Source: Aphanomyces cochlioides (Eukaryota; Oomycota; Saprolegniomycetes; Saprolegniales; Verrucalvaceae). From it: DNA of 64,000 bases. Shown one piece after another: positions 21,085-30,436 of this stretch. The translations under genes and the position numbers were made by a program. The first letter of the stretch is position 1. Each line of letters begins with the position of its first letter. The notes below the pieces were generated by a model that made no database searches, was not told the DNA's origin, and was given only the letters and a program-made list of their open reading frames with translations. The stretch is taken from the NCBI GenBank assembly GCA_019828595.1, contig JAHQRK010000005.1, forward strand, positions 1 through 64,000, given 5' to 3'.

Positions 21085-21784
21085 CATTTTAAATCCATTT
21101 AAAAATAATTTGAAACCAAGTCACAGTTTTTATTATCCCACTACTGGTACACATAACTCTAGTACATACATACTAGGACCTCATGCAAAACAAAGGCACT
21201 AAGCCGATGATCCAGCACTGCGGCTAGCTAGCGTTATGAGTGCAATCCCTTGTTTGCAGAGAGCATGGACACAGAGCACCTATCATTTACAACTGGTCGG
21301 ATTAGTCGCAGGAATCTTCTGAAATCTTGAGTGCATTCGACCAACGCCGTTGGTGAAAATGTATACGATCATCTCGTTTCACGACCGTCTTGAAAATTTA
21401 GACTGCAGTGTGTATGCATTTCTGGTTGATTTCTCGTTGTCAAGTCCAAGAACAAAGAGGATCAATCCATCGATAGAAAACGCGACCCCGCGCAGCCACG
21501 TCGTCCTGGCAAGATGAAAACCTCTCTGGTCTGCTAGCGTGTACGTGAGATTCTCATCCAACATTGCTTGTGTTCGCTATGAGACTGGCGTGCCTGTGTT
21601 GCACGACACCGTGGGATTTCATCCAAGTTGTCAACCCGAGGCAGACAAAATTGACATTTTTGGATGAATGTTTGATGCAAATTACTGAAAATCTTGAAGA
21701 AAATTGGATAATTTCAGTGAATTAATGGTCGTCCGGATAATGGTCTCCTGTTGACATGTGATTTTTCATTTGACATTTCACCAG
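21085..21784. other. Intergenic region with upstream TCCGGATAA motif
   Basis: No gene is supported. One minus-strand frame (21379-21564) reads RGVAFSIDGLILFVLGLD but has no partner exons I can join. GTCCGGATAA at 21731-21740 lies 45 bp before the next ATG, and a CATTTTTCATTTGAC initiator-like stretch lies just before it. Confidence 0.4.
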
Positions 21785-22549
21785 ATGGGTCGCAAGGTGT
21801 CCAAGCGAATGGCCCAAGTCGGCCTCATTCTCCGCACACTGCAAGCATTGTGCGGCGCAGTGATCCTTATCAGTCTACTCACATCGTATAACTCTGTCTT
21901 TTTGGCTGACCCTGCCAACAAAGGCGCCATCTCCAGCGATCGTTACGTCCCTGCGAAGATTTCGCATTTCTTTCTTGCCATCGTCGCGTACTCGAGCATT
22001 GTCGTGGGAGGCGTTCAGCTTGTGTTTGAAGAACTCTTGGGCCGCATCAAGATGGAGCCACTCTTGGAACGTTGCGCAGATATCGGACTCGCAGTGTTCT
22101 TTCTTGTTATGGGGATTGTCATTGCGCCACAGATGGATTGTTCCGCGGCGAATTACATCAACTGCACCGCATTTCAAGTTGCTGTCGTTTTTGCGTTCCT
22201 CAATGCCGTCTTGTTTGTGATCTCTGGTGTGTTTAATGCGAAGATCAAGACTGTCCATCGTTTGAATCCAGATGCGACGGAGAACTTAGTTCCGCGTGGA
22301 CGATATGGTGGAGAACAAGCTGCTGGTGCTGCTCCAGCCGGGGAAAGTCTACCCAAGAAGGTGAAGAAACCCAAGATCGATGAGAATGATTTAGAATTGC
22401 TCTCCATGCCCCGAGGCAATTTCGGATCGACTCGTGCTATGGACTTGACCGAAATCAAGGCGTATCATGAAGAATACGCCGACGAAGACATGTACTTTCA
22501 CAGCCGTGTAGACCCACGACCTGAGACGAAGGTCAAGATTCAGAAGTGA
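21785..22549 (+). CDS. Four-transmembrane protein, MARVEL-like topology
   Basis: 254 residues in one exon. Four hydrophobic segments lie at about residues 12-33, 57-78, 100-120 and 132-155, with short loops. The second loop holds CSAANYINC, which could form an extracellular disulfide. A basic 100-residue cytoplasmic tail follows (LPKKVKKPKIDEND, EYADEDMYFHSR). The topology fits MARVEL/tetraspan membrane proteins but I see no diagnostic motif. The start ATG follows an initiator-like sequence by about 10 bp. Its 3' end was tandemly duplicated together with that of the convergent DnaJ gene. Confidence 0.7.
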   Translation: MGRKVSKRMAQVGLILRTLQALCGAVILISLLTSYNSVFLADPANKGAISSDRYVPAKISHFFLAIVAYSSIVVGGVQLVFEELLGRIKMEPLLERCADIGLAVFFLVMGIVIAPQMDCSAANYINCTAFQVAVVFAFLNAVLFVISGVFNAKIKTVHRLNPDATENLVPRGRYGGEQAAGAAPAGESLPKKVKKPKIDENDLELLSMPRGNFGSTRAMDLTEIKAYHEEYADEDMYFHSRVDPRPETKVKIQK

Positions 22550-22883
22550 CTTTATTATGCTTAATCTATCGCTACAATTATTACTGCTGGCTTTGAATGT
22601 CACGAAGCTGCCCTCGGCCAGTCGAGTCGTACGCTTGTTTCTCTGCTCGTTTGGGTGGCAGCTTCGTGAAACTAAGGTGCATCACAGAGAATGCGTCGCC
22701 ACAGACGTCTACTTCCATGGCGGGTTGATCCCGACGAGAGACAAAAGTCTAGATTCAGAATTGACTTTCTTATACTTAATCTATCGCTACACTTATTGCT
22801 GCTGGCATTGAACGCCACGAGGTTGCCCTCGGTCGTCGTCAGAGTCATACGCTTCTTGCTGCGCTTGTTGCTTGGCAGCTTCG
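22477..22883. repeat. Tandem duplication (about 215-bp offset) of two convergent gene ends
   Basis: The segment about 22477-22668 recurs, diverged, at 22692-22883. Each copy holds the tail of the four-TM gene (plus) followed by the tail of DnaJ B (minus). The first copy keeps the real end of the membrane gene and a relic DnaJ end; the second keeps a relic membrane-gene end (DVYFHGG..PTRDK) and the real DnaJ end. Shared anchors include TTAATCTATCGCTAC at 22561 and 22776. In the relic DnaJ tail the CaaX cysteine is gone. Confidence 0.85.
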
Positions 22884-24034
22884 GCGTCGAAGTCTGACAA
22901 GTACGCTTCCTCTGCATCGGTGAGTCGTTGCAGTGGCTTTGGGCCAGGGAACAAACTCTTGAGCAGACGCGATTGATCTGGTGTGACGGTCTGGGGGAAT
23001 TCGACCTTGAAGAGGATAACAAGTTGGCCCTTGACGAAAGGATTGCCGTGTTGTGGCATACCTTCGCCATGGACAGCTTTGAATTGGTTGGGCTTGATCA
23101 CTTCACCAGCAATCGATTTGATGTGTAAGTGGCGACCGTCAAGGTGCTCAACGATCGTTTCGAAGCCGCACAAAGCTTCCACCAAGGTGATCTTCTTTTC
23201 CATGATCAAGTTGCCGCCCTTGCGTTGGAAAACAGAGTGTTCTTTTTCTTGCACAACGAAAACGATATCACCGGCAATGATGCCTGGAGCTTGGTCGGCT
23301 TCGCCCTTGAAAGTGATGCGCTGGCCGTTGCGCATACCCTTTTCGATGTGTACTTCCAACACTTTGCGTTCCTTGGTGACTTTGTTACCCTTGCACACTT
23401 TGCACTTGTCGGATTCGCGGATCGTCTTGCCTTGACCACGGCAGTCGGAACAGACAGATTGAACCTGTTGGACCATGCCAGGGGCAATTTGGCGCATTTG
23501 GATACGCATACCACGGCCATTACAAGTGTTACAGGTTGTTTCAGCTCCTTCAGGTCCACCACGTCCATTGCAGCCACCACACAAGACATCGCGGTTCACG
23601 GCAAGCTTGACCGTCTTGCCGTTGTACAAATCTTCCAACGAGACCTTGAGTGGATGAGTCAAGTCCTCGCCACGAGCAGGACCGCGGTTGCGCATGCCAC
23701 CACCGAACATTTGCGAAAAGATATCGGCACCGGGGTGTCCACCACCACCTCCCTGTTGCAATCCTTCTTCACCATACTTGTCGTATAGTTCACGTTTGTC
23801 AGGGTCCGACAAGACTTCGTACGCAACTGTGATGTTCTTGAACAATTCGGGATCACCGCCCTTGTCAGGATGGTTCTTGAGAGCCAACTTGCGGTACGCT
23901 TTCTTAATATCCGCAGCGCTGGCCGTCTTGGGCACACCAAGCGTCTCGTAATAAGCATTGTTGTCTACAGGACCTGATGGGCCACCGCCGCGAGGATCAC
24001 CGCCAAAGAAAGATTCAAAGCCGCCTCCAAACAT
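22793..24034 (-). CDS. Type A DnaJ (Hsp40) co-chaperone, copy B
   Basis: 413 residues without introns. The J domain has HPDKGG, the linker ends with [14 protein letters not shown], and the four zinc repeats read [32 protein letters not shown]. The C-terminus CQQQ is a likely farnesylation box. It is about 90 percent identical by eye to copy A but lacks the intron that in copy A falls within DPEL/FKN, so the intron was lost here or gained there. Its upstream region has a perfect three-unit heat shock element, so this copy may be the heat-inducible one. Confidence 0.95.
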   Translation of the reverse strand: MFGGGFESFFGGDPRGGGPSGPVDNNAYYETLGVPKTASAADIKKAYRKLALKNHPDKGGDPELFKNITVAYEVLSDPDKRELYDKYGEEGLQQGGGGGHPGADIFSQMFGGGMRNRGPARGEDLTHPLKVSLEDLYNGKTVKLAVNRDVLCGGCNGRGGPEGAETTCNTCNGRGMRIQMRQIAPGMVQQVQSVCSDCRGQGKTIRESDKCKVCKGNKVTKERKVLEVHIEKGMRNGQRITFKGEADQAPGIIAGDIVFVVQEKEHSVFQRKGGNLIMEKKITLVEALCGFETIVEHLDGRHLHIKSIAGEVIKPNQFKAVHGEGMPQHGNPFVKGQLVILFKVEFPQTVTPDQSRLLKSLFPGPKPLQRLTDAEEAYLSDFDAEAAKQQAQQEAYDSDDDRGQPRGVQCQQQ

Positions 24035-24218
24035 GGTGAAATCGAAAATGATCGCCCGCGGACGCGGCCTCCAATTGGTTTGGTCAAGATTTTAACGTCG
24101 GTCAAAGTGAAGGTTCGACCAATTAACATGATCAAAAAAGACCTTATTATTCCCGATCAACAAGTTCATTAAGTATCATTTTGTTTTATTCTTCTTTTAC
24201 TCGAGTAATTGAAAAACC

Positions 24219-24226
24219 TTCTGGAA
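24219..24226. promoter_or_regulatory. Two-unit heat shock element
   Basis: TTCTGGAA is an exact TTCnnGAA pair about 190 bp upstream of the DnaJ B start. A third unit GAA lies seven bases further left with a gap. It reinforces the stronger element nearby. Confidence 0.5.
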
Positions 24227-24305
24227 GGAGATCCGATTGGCCAATCTCGGACCAATCAAGGGCGAGAATTTCTCACTCTCGTTTTGTATAGCCAACCTTC
24301 TCGTG

Positions 24306-24318
24306 GAAGTTTCGAGAA
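24306..24318. promoter_or_regulatory. Perfect three-unit heat shock element
   Basis: GAAGTTTCGAGAA matches GAAnnTTCnnGAA exactly, the binding pattern of the heat shock factor trimer. It lies 272 bp upstream of the DnaJ B ATG (24034), a sensible position for a chaperone promoter. Confidence 0.6.
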
Positions 24319-24551
24319 TGGCTTGACAGGTTGTTCTCGACTTTTCGACCTCTCCTGGCATTTGATTGGTCCATTCGGTTTGAAAAAGCTCAATTTTTCA
24401 TGAAATATGTATCAAAAGATGGACTTTCCGAAGATTTCAGTGAAAAATGGTCCAAATTTCGATGACGGTTCGCTATTGAATCTTTGGAAGGGGTGAAGGG
24501 GTTTTTCTGAAGAGCTATTCAACATCCAGCTGGAAGAGGCCCCAAGCACTC

Positions 24552-24719
24552 ATGAATAAGCAACACCTTCTAGACATGTCGCGAATGTCCATCTTCCTTT
24601 TAAACTATCCAGTAGAATGGATGAGGGCATGGCTTCAGATAGACGTCGAGAAAGACGACATTCGCAACGTTATCGAACGAGCAACACGCACGTCCCACAA
24701 TCCGCGTCATCGAAATTAA
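24552..24719 (+). CDS. Small hypothetical ORF, 55 aa
   Basis: The frame reads MNKQHLLDMSRMSIFLLN, then WMRAWLQIDVEKDDIRNV and a basic tail. An amphipathic and hydrophobic pattern makes it look like a real short protein, but nothing confirms expression and no family is recognised. The surrounding 24320-24550 shows no gene. Confidence 0.28.
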   Translation: MNKQHLLDMSRMSIFLLNYPVEWMRAWLQIDVEKDDIRNVIERATRTSHNPRHRN

Positions 24720-24867
24720 ATCGACTCCACATCAAAACCACATTGAATCACTCTCTCTTGCTATCAGCTCTTCACTATTATTAACGATGCCAATGAACAA
24801 AACGATGCCTTGAGTCTGATGCTTAGTGTATCAAAGCATACCAAGGCAGTAGGTTGAATGACGGAAC

Positions 24868-24920
24868 CCCTAAACCCCTAAACCCTGCACCCCCAAATTG
24901 AAACTGGTTTATCCGGATGA
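24868..24920. promoter_or_regulatory. Telomere-like tract followed by TCCGGATGA
   Basis: ACCCCTAAACCCCTAAACCC is followed within 20 bp by TTATCCGGATGA. It lies 30 bp beyond the IleRS stop codon, not at a start, so here the pair is more likely a 3' element or a repeat footprint than a promoter. Confidence 0.4.
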
Positions 24921-24949
24921 CCGTTACATGTCTTATGGTGGTCAGATTT

Positions 24950-27900
24950 TTATTCCAAGTCGAGGATGGACGACGAGCCGACTGCTTGCGCACAGCGAGT
25001 GCAAAAGGTTTCTTGGGCTTGGTTGACTTCGGCAGCGAATTTCCAGCAGCGTGGGCACTTGTGGCCGACAGCAGGTCGAACGTAGACAGCTACGGGATAT
25101 TTGTCAGCGACGACATGAGTGGGCTCGGTTTGGTCGTTGAGAACATGTAGGTTGACCCCCGAGCTGAGAAGCATATCTTCAAGAGTGCGAGAGTCCACTT
25201 GACGCAAGAACTCCATCAATTCGGCGCCAGCGTGGATCTAGAATGGCGTTAATCATACGACGATGGGAACAAGACGATACATCAAGGTTGCACTCCATGG
25301 TGGTCTTGATTTCGCCTTGTTCTCGAAGCTGTTCCACACTGCGGTTGACCTGGAGACGCAACGAGCGCATAATTTCCCAAGTCGATGCGACGTCTGCATT
25401 TCGCCATTCAGGCTACAATCATGGGCTCATGAACGATCCACTGACAACGATCATATTTACCTGTGATTCAAACCAGCCTTCCATGAAAATGCTACCGGGG
25501 ACGTCGTTCACCAAGTCACGGGTGTACTGCGCCAAGCGATGCATGCGAATATCTTCAGCAGTGTGGCAAACCACAGGCGCAATCGCCTTGTTGATCGTTC
25601 TCAGCGCATGTTCCAAGACCTAGATCATACTCAATCTCTCTGCAGCCATGGGAGACGTACTGTTTGAGCGGAGCGGCGGGATGGATCGTTCGTCGCATCA
25701 CAGTAGAGTCGATCCTTGCATGCTTCCATGTAGAACGCCGAGAGATCAGTTGCGATGAAATGGGCGAGCGCTTGCTGCACCTTGTTGAATGCAAAAGTCT
25801 CATATCTACGAGGACAAGGTGAGCGACAGAACCGAGAGTACGTGTACCCTTGAGTAATATCAGCTTGGAGGTTGTGGATAAGATGGAGCATGTACTTGTC
25901 GAGGGACGACGCCATCTGTTCATAGGGCGCCATGTCCGTGCGTGGATCAAAGTCGTGGAGATTGGCAAGGAGGAAGCGCGCCGTGTTGCGGACTTTGCGG
26001 ACATGATCGCTGATTTTGACCATCGTGCTGGGTCCCATCGTAACCTGGCTCGTGTAGTCTGTCGATGCGACCCAGTAGCGCAACGTGTCGACCCCGTAAG
26101 CGGGAATCTTCTTCTTGGGCTGTCCATTGATGATTTCATGCGGCGCAATGACATTGCCAAGCGACTTGGACATCTTTTGGCCACGTTCATCGAGAATAAA
26201 GCCATGCGTGATAATGTTATGGTACGGTGCTTGCTTCTTGACGGCAAGAGCAGTCAAGAGCGACGACTGGAACCATCCGCGATGTTGATCCGATCCTACA
26301 AGCATGATCAAGTCAATCAACTCGCACGATGGACAAGAAACCTTCAAGATAAATGTCGGCCGTGGCATTTTCAGGCAGCACGGCGTACCACGAACTGCCC
26401 GAGTCAAACCAAACGTCCAACGTGTCAGTTCCCTTGACATAATCGTTGGCGTCGTAGCCACGAGGCAAGAGCGACGAGAGAGGCTCAGTCCACCAAGCAT
26501 CCGTGCCTCCATTTTGCAGCATAACTTGCTGAACATGCGAGATCGAGTCTTCCGTCAAGAGCGGTTCGCCAGTGTCTTTGTGATAAAACACTGGAATGGG
26601 CACACCCCAAGCTCGTTGACGAGAAATGCACCACTCACTTCGAGAGGAAAGCGTGGCTTCAAGACGGCGGCGAGAGGCCTTTGGATGCATTTGCACCGAC
26701 TCCAACGCCTAAAAACTCAATAAAATTAGCCAGAAATCGTCGATCTTACGGTGTGGCCAAGGGCATGGAGTGAATCCAATTTGGCAAACCACTGCTTGGT
26801 CGCACGGAGCAGAATGGGTTTCTTGGTGCGCCAGTCGTATGGGAAACGATGCGAGTAAGGCGTGGCCGACACAAGACGGTTGGCTTGCGTTAGCTGGTCC
26901 AAGACTTTGTCGTTGCCTTCCTTCTGGACAAAGAGACCTTGAAGAGACTCGCCAGCTTCGGAAGTGTAGCAGCCTATTCTTGAGGGTGAGAGAACGCGTT
27001 GAAATGTCGAGAGAAGGACCTTTTTCATCAACCAAACAAGTCATGGAAGCGTCCGTGTTGTGCTGGCTGTGGTGGTTCATCCAGGCAAAGTAATCCTCTT
27101 GCCCATGAGCTGGCGCCGTGTGGACAATGCCCGTCCCCGTCTCGGTCGTGACGTGGTCTCCCAAGAGCACTAGAGAGAAAGGAAGAGCTCTAGACAGCAA
27201 GCAAAGCAAGCGTACCGATGGAGTCGTGTCCAGTCAACGGGTGTTGAAAGACCGATCCGACCAAGTCACGTCCAGAGATCGTCGCCACGACTTTCACTTC
27301 GTCTTTGCCAAGGACAGTCTTGGCGTAGGTATCAACAAGAGCGCTGGCGACGACATCAAAAGCATCGTCAGCGACTTGAAGAATGGCGTATTCCAAGTCG
27401 GAGCGGACGCAAAGGGCGCGATTAGCTGGAATAGTCCATGGAGTTGTCGTCCAAATGACAGCAGATGCGTTGGGATAAGCAGCGAGAAGAGGCGAGTTCT
27501 TGACGGGAAAGCGGACATAAGCAGAGGTCGAGATGTGGTTGTCTTGGTATTCCAGCTCGGACTCGGCGAGAGCTGTGCCAGAGGATGGCGACCAGTAGAC
27601 AGGTTTGTATCCCTGGACGATCAAACCGTCCTTGACCATCTTCTTAAAGATGTCGTACTGCGCGACTTCGTATTCTGGATCCATCGTCAAGTACCGCGTG
27701 CCCTTTTCGCCACTCCAGTCGGCTAGGATGCCCCACTGCTGCAGGTCACTCTTTTGCATTTCGATTGCTTCCAGAGCAAGTTGTCGCGAGTGTTTCCGAA
27801 TATCCAATGGATTCAACTAGAAAGACCATTGCATGCTTGATTCTACAATGACGAACCTTATCTCTGGGCTGTTTAAGACGCTCCAGGGCTTTGATTTCAA

Positions 27901-28284
27901 TCGGAAGGCCGTGGCAATCCCATCCAGGCACGTAATGAACATGATACCCACGTTGCAGCTTGTATCTAAAGCACGTGTTTGAGAGACTGACAGTCGTGCG
28001 AGATGCACGCACCGATTGATGATATCTTTTAGCACACGGTTGAGAAAATGGCCAGTGTGGAGTGAGCCATTTGCAAACGGTGGGCCATCATGGAGCAGAA
28101 AAGTTGGCGCAACTCCTTTGCGCTCTCGCTCTTGCGTGGCGTACAACTCCGTCACGGTGCGGGCGTGAAGCTGAGGCTCTCGGACTGTAGCATTAGCTCG
28201 CATTGGAAAGTCCGTCTTTGGGAGATTGAGCGTCTTGCGAACGGCATCGCCGACCGCCGACGCCGCTTGCTTGTTTTTGCTCAT
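24950..28284 (-). CDS. IARS2: Isoleucyl-tRNA synthetase, bacterial/mitochondrial type
   Basis: Eleven exons with ten introns of 40-48 nt (27966-28012, 27817-27856, 27170-27215, 26974-27019, 26709-26749, 26296-26341, 25806-25847, 25620-25660, 25413-25460, 25238-25280) sum to 2895 nt, 964 residues, the bacterial IleRS length. The class I signatures are [14 protein letters not shown] (HIGH) and KMSKSLGN. The editing domain has [15 protein letters not shown], and WFDSGSSW and GSDQHRGWF are present. The C-terminal zinc finger is CPRCW..CTRC. The zinc site and length separate it from the larger cytosolic enzyme, so it probably charges tRNA-Ile in mitochondria. The N-terminus is only weakly presequence-like. 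Confidence 0.95.
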
Positions 28285-28314
28285 GTCAATCACTGGAGAT
28301 CGTGTTGAGGCAAT

Positions 28315-28408
28315 GTCCGGATAACCGTTCGGATAATTTGAAAGGGGTTTAGAAAAAAGGGGTTGCAGGGTTTGGGGGTTCAAGCCACTGGGGTGAAGGG
28401 TTTAGAAT
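28315..28408. promoter_or_regulatory. IleRS upstream region: TCCGGATAA pair and telomere-like tract
   Basis: GTCCGGATAA (28315-28324) and CGGATAATT (28331-28339) are followed by GGGGTTTAG-, GGGTTTGGGGGTT- and GGGTTTAG-type words up to 28408. All lie between 31 and 125 bp upstream of the IleRS ATG. The same pairing is found upstream of the RING gene. Confidence 0.45.
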
Positions 28409-28494
28409 GCACAATCGACAAGCATGTTACTGTAAGTTAGCCCACTGAGGGGAAATGAGGGACGCCAACGATGGGCGTAGTAGGCTTCAAGACC

Positions 28495-29613
28495 TTAAAA
28501 TTGTTGGGGGCCAAGGGAAGCCATGGTAGAGCGTTCATAGCCACGGGAAGAAGTTGGGGAGCCGGCATGGCCAAGATAGAGACCGGTGTGAGCCGTTTGC
28601 TCTGAAGTATCGGATCCAATCGTGAGGTACATTGCGTCTTCATCGGCGGAATTACTTTCGGGACGGCTTTGAGTAGCAGGCGCAGCGCTTCTTGTAGAGC
28701 TCAAGTATCTGTCATCGATACTTCGCGCGCTGTGAAACGTCGAATTGGTCATCAAGAACGTGGCAGTCTGGGGCACAGCTTCCTCGATTTCAGCGTCAGG
28801 ATTTTCCACCGCAGGAGTTTCAACAGCGGGGTTTTCAGTCGCTTTCGCTCGGGGGGAATGCCACGTAAAGAAAATTGAGTCATCCGCATTGTTGATTGGC
28901 ATCTCGTAGACTGGAGTCGTGCTCGTAGAGGACGACTTGGCCGGCATTGTGGACGACGTCTTGTCGTCGTCAAAGTCGTGTTCATTACGACGGTGTCGCA
29001 GTAACACAACCCCACCGACGACTGCAAGCGCTACGACGGCGGCTGCGACTCCAACAATGACCCCATATGAAACTCGGGAGCTTGTTGATGGGGCAGATTG
29101 AATAGTTTGGGGAATCGAAGTCATGACTTCCTGCTTGATAGTCGACGAAGACATGACTGCAGCTTCTGTCACGCTGGGATCTTGACTTTCAGGAGCTGCA
29201 AGGGCAGTTGTAGTCGGTTTGGATGTTGTAGGTGCTGGCGCCGTAGTAGGAGCGCTTGTCGTTGGTGCTTCCTTTGGGGCTTCTGTGGCTGGTTTTTCAG
29301 TCGGTGAGGCAGTCGTAGTTGGTGGAGATGCCGTTCTGATCGGGGCTGGCGTTTGTGTCGTCGACGGAAGCGCCGTGGTTGCTGGCAGGACAGTCGTCGT
29401 GGGAGGTGCTGTGGTCGTAGGTGGAGCTGTTGTTTCTGGTGGTTGTGTCGTTGGGATTGGTGTGACTACTGGGGTCGTGGTTGGCAAGAGCGTTGTCGTA
29501 CTTGGCTCTGAAGTGGTTGGCGCATCTGACGTCGGCTCTAGCGTCGTGACATTGACATCGTTCGCGGCGATAGCGAGAGCCGCACACACCAGGCCGACAA
29601 CGAGTCGGTTCAT
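28495..29613 (-). CDS. Mucin-like single-pass membrane protein 1
   Basis: 372 residues. The start is MNRLVVGLVCAALAIAAN, a clear signal peptide (ATG 29613). About 170 Thr/Pro/Ser-rich residues, many TTT and PTT runs, form a likely O-glycosylated stalk. A transmembrane helix (GVIVGVAAAVVALAVVGGVV) is followed by basic residues LRHRR and a cytoplasmic tail of about 140 residues with EMPINNADDSIFFTWHSP and FLMTNSTF. The motifs EMPI..FFTWHSP recur in the next gene. It may be a surface sensor of the Wsc/mucin kind; no kinase domain is present. Confidence 0.8.
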   Translation of the reverse strand: MNRLVVGLVCAALAIAANDVNVTTLEPTSDAPTTSEPSTTTLLPTTTPVVTPIPTTQPPETTAPPTTTAPPTTTVLPATTALPSTTQTPAPIRTASPPTTTASPTEKPATEAPKEAPTTSAPTTAPAPTTSKPTTTALAAPESQDPSVTEAAVMSSSTIKQEVMTSIPQTIQSAPSTSSRVSYGVIVGVAAAVVALAVVGGVVLLRHRRNEHDFDDDKTSSTMPAKSSSTSTTPVYEMPINNADDSIFFTWHSPRAKATENPAVETPAVENPDAEIEEAVPQTATFLMTNSTFHSARSIDDRYLSSTRSAAPATQSRPESNSADEDAMYLTIGSDTSEQTAHTGLYLGHAGSPTSSRGYERSTMASLGPQQF

Positions 29614-30436
29614 GTGGAAATCTACAAGTGGGTCCTTCTGTTTCGCTAGCTGTAAAAGGAACGCGAAATCGACCTGTACATATTGCGACGTCGAGTAAAA
29701 AGGTAAACTCGCAGGTGAAAAGTACTCAATCATTCACATTAGCTCGTACATAATTAGGTACTTTTGATCACTTCATACTTTGATCAAGCTTAATTTTTTC
29801 CATATCCATATATCGAATATTAGACTCTTTGGTGAGGATAACTTTTATAGTTAAAACTCCCATTTGGCTTTGGTTTATTCAGAGTTTGCAACTGGATCGG
29901 AGTTGTTTCGACGTGCAGCTTTCCTTTGTCTGTTCAACAAAGTACTGCAGTTACATACTGTACAATGCTGATTGTAAGCCCTTCATGGAAATTTCTTCAT
30001 CCTGTGGCCATGGGACCATTTGGGGGGTTGAAGCAATCTAATAGTGCAAAGATTCTTCAATTGGCGACGTCGTTCGCCCCACCCAGAGGCCAAGTTCCGA
30101 TGGGTTCCAGTGTGGGACAAGTAGCATTTCCCCCGCGTCCGCAGCTTTTATGCCTTGGGGGAACGCTGCCACCGACAAAATCCACCAAGCTAAGATCTAC
30201 TTCGATTCGCCACCACAAGCAGTTCCTTCAGTGCAAGCGCATGACTAGTGATAGACCTCTTCATGCACTGAACTGGGCATTGATAACTGTATTGAAAAAA
30301 CATTGGGTGCACTGTACAATGTATGGTTCTGCCACGCTAACGCGTCGGTATTCCCCCCGTAGTCAGGGAATAAATCCAAGAATGGCCATGAGGTAATGAA
30401 TAGCAAAGGGAAGTCAAGAGGGAGAGGGTGAATAAA
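29614..30436. other. Intergenic region between the two mucin-like genes
   Basis: AT-rich near 29700-29900. A plus-strand frame at 29926-30396 is open but has no motif and atypical composition. I do not support a gene here. Confidence 0.4.

Noticed and set aside
23129..23788. 219-codon plus-strand ORF opposite DnaJ B
   Set aside because: Same antisense frame as seen opposite DnaJ A, so it merely mirrors the conserved sense protein.
29219..29698. Val/Gly-rich plus-strand ORF opposite the mucin-like gene
   Set aside because: Complement of Thr/Pro repeats; no start context or homology, and the sense gene is well supported.
29926..30396. 156-codon plus-strand ORF between the mucin-like genes
   Set aside because: No start context, motif or exon partners; composition unlike neighbouring genes.
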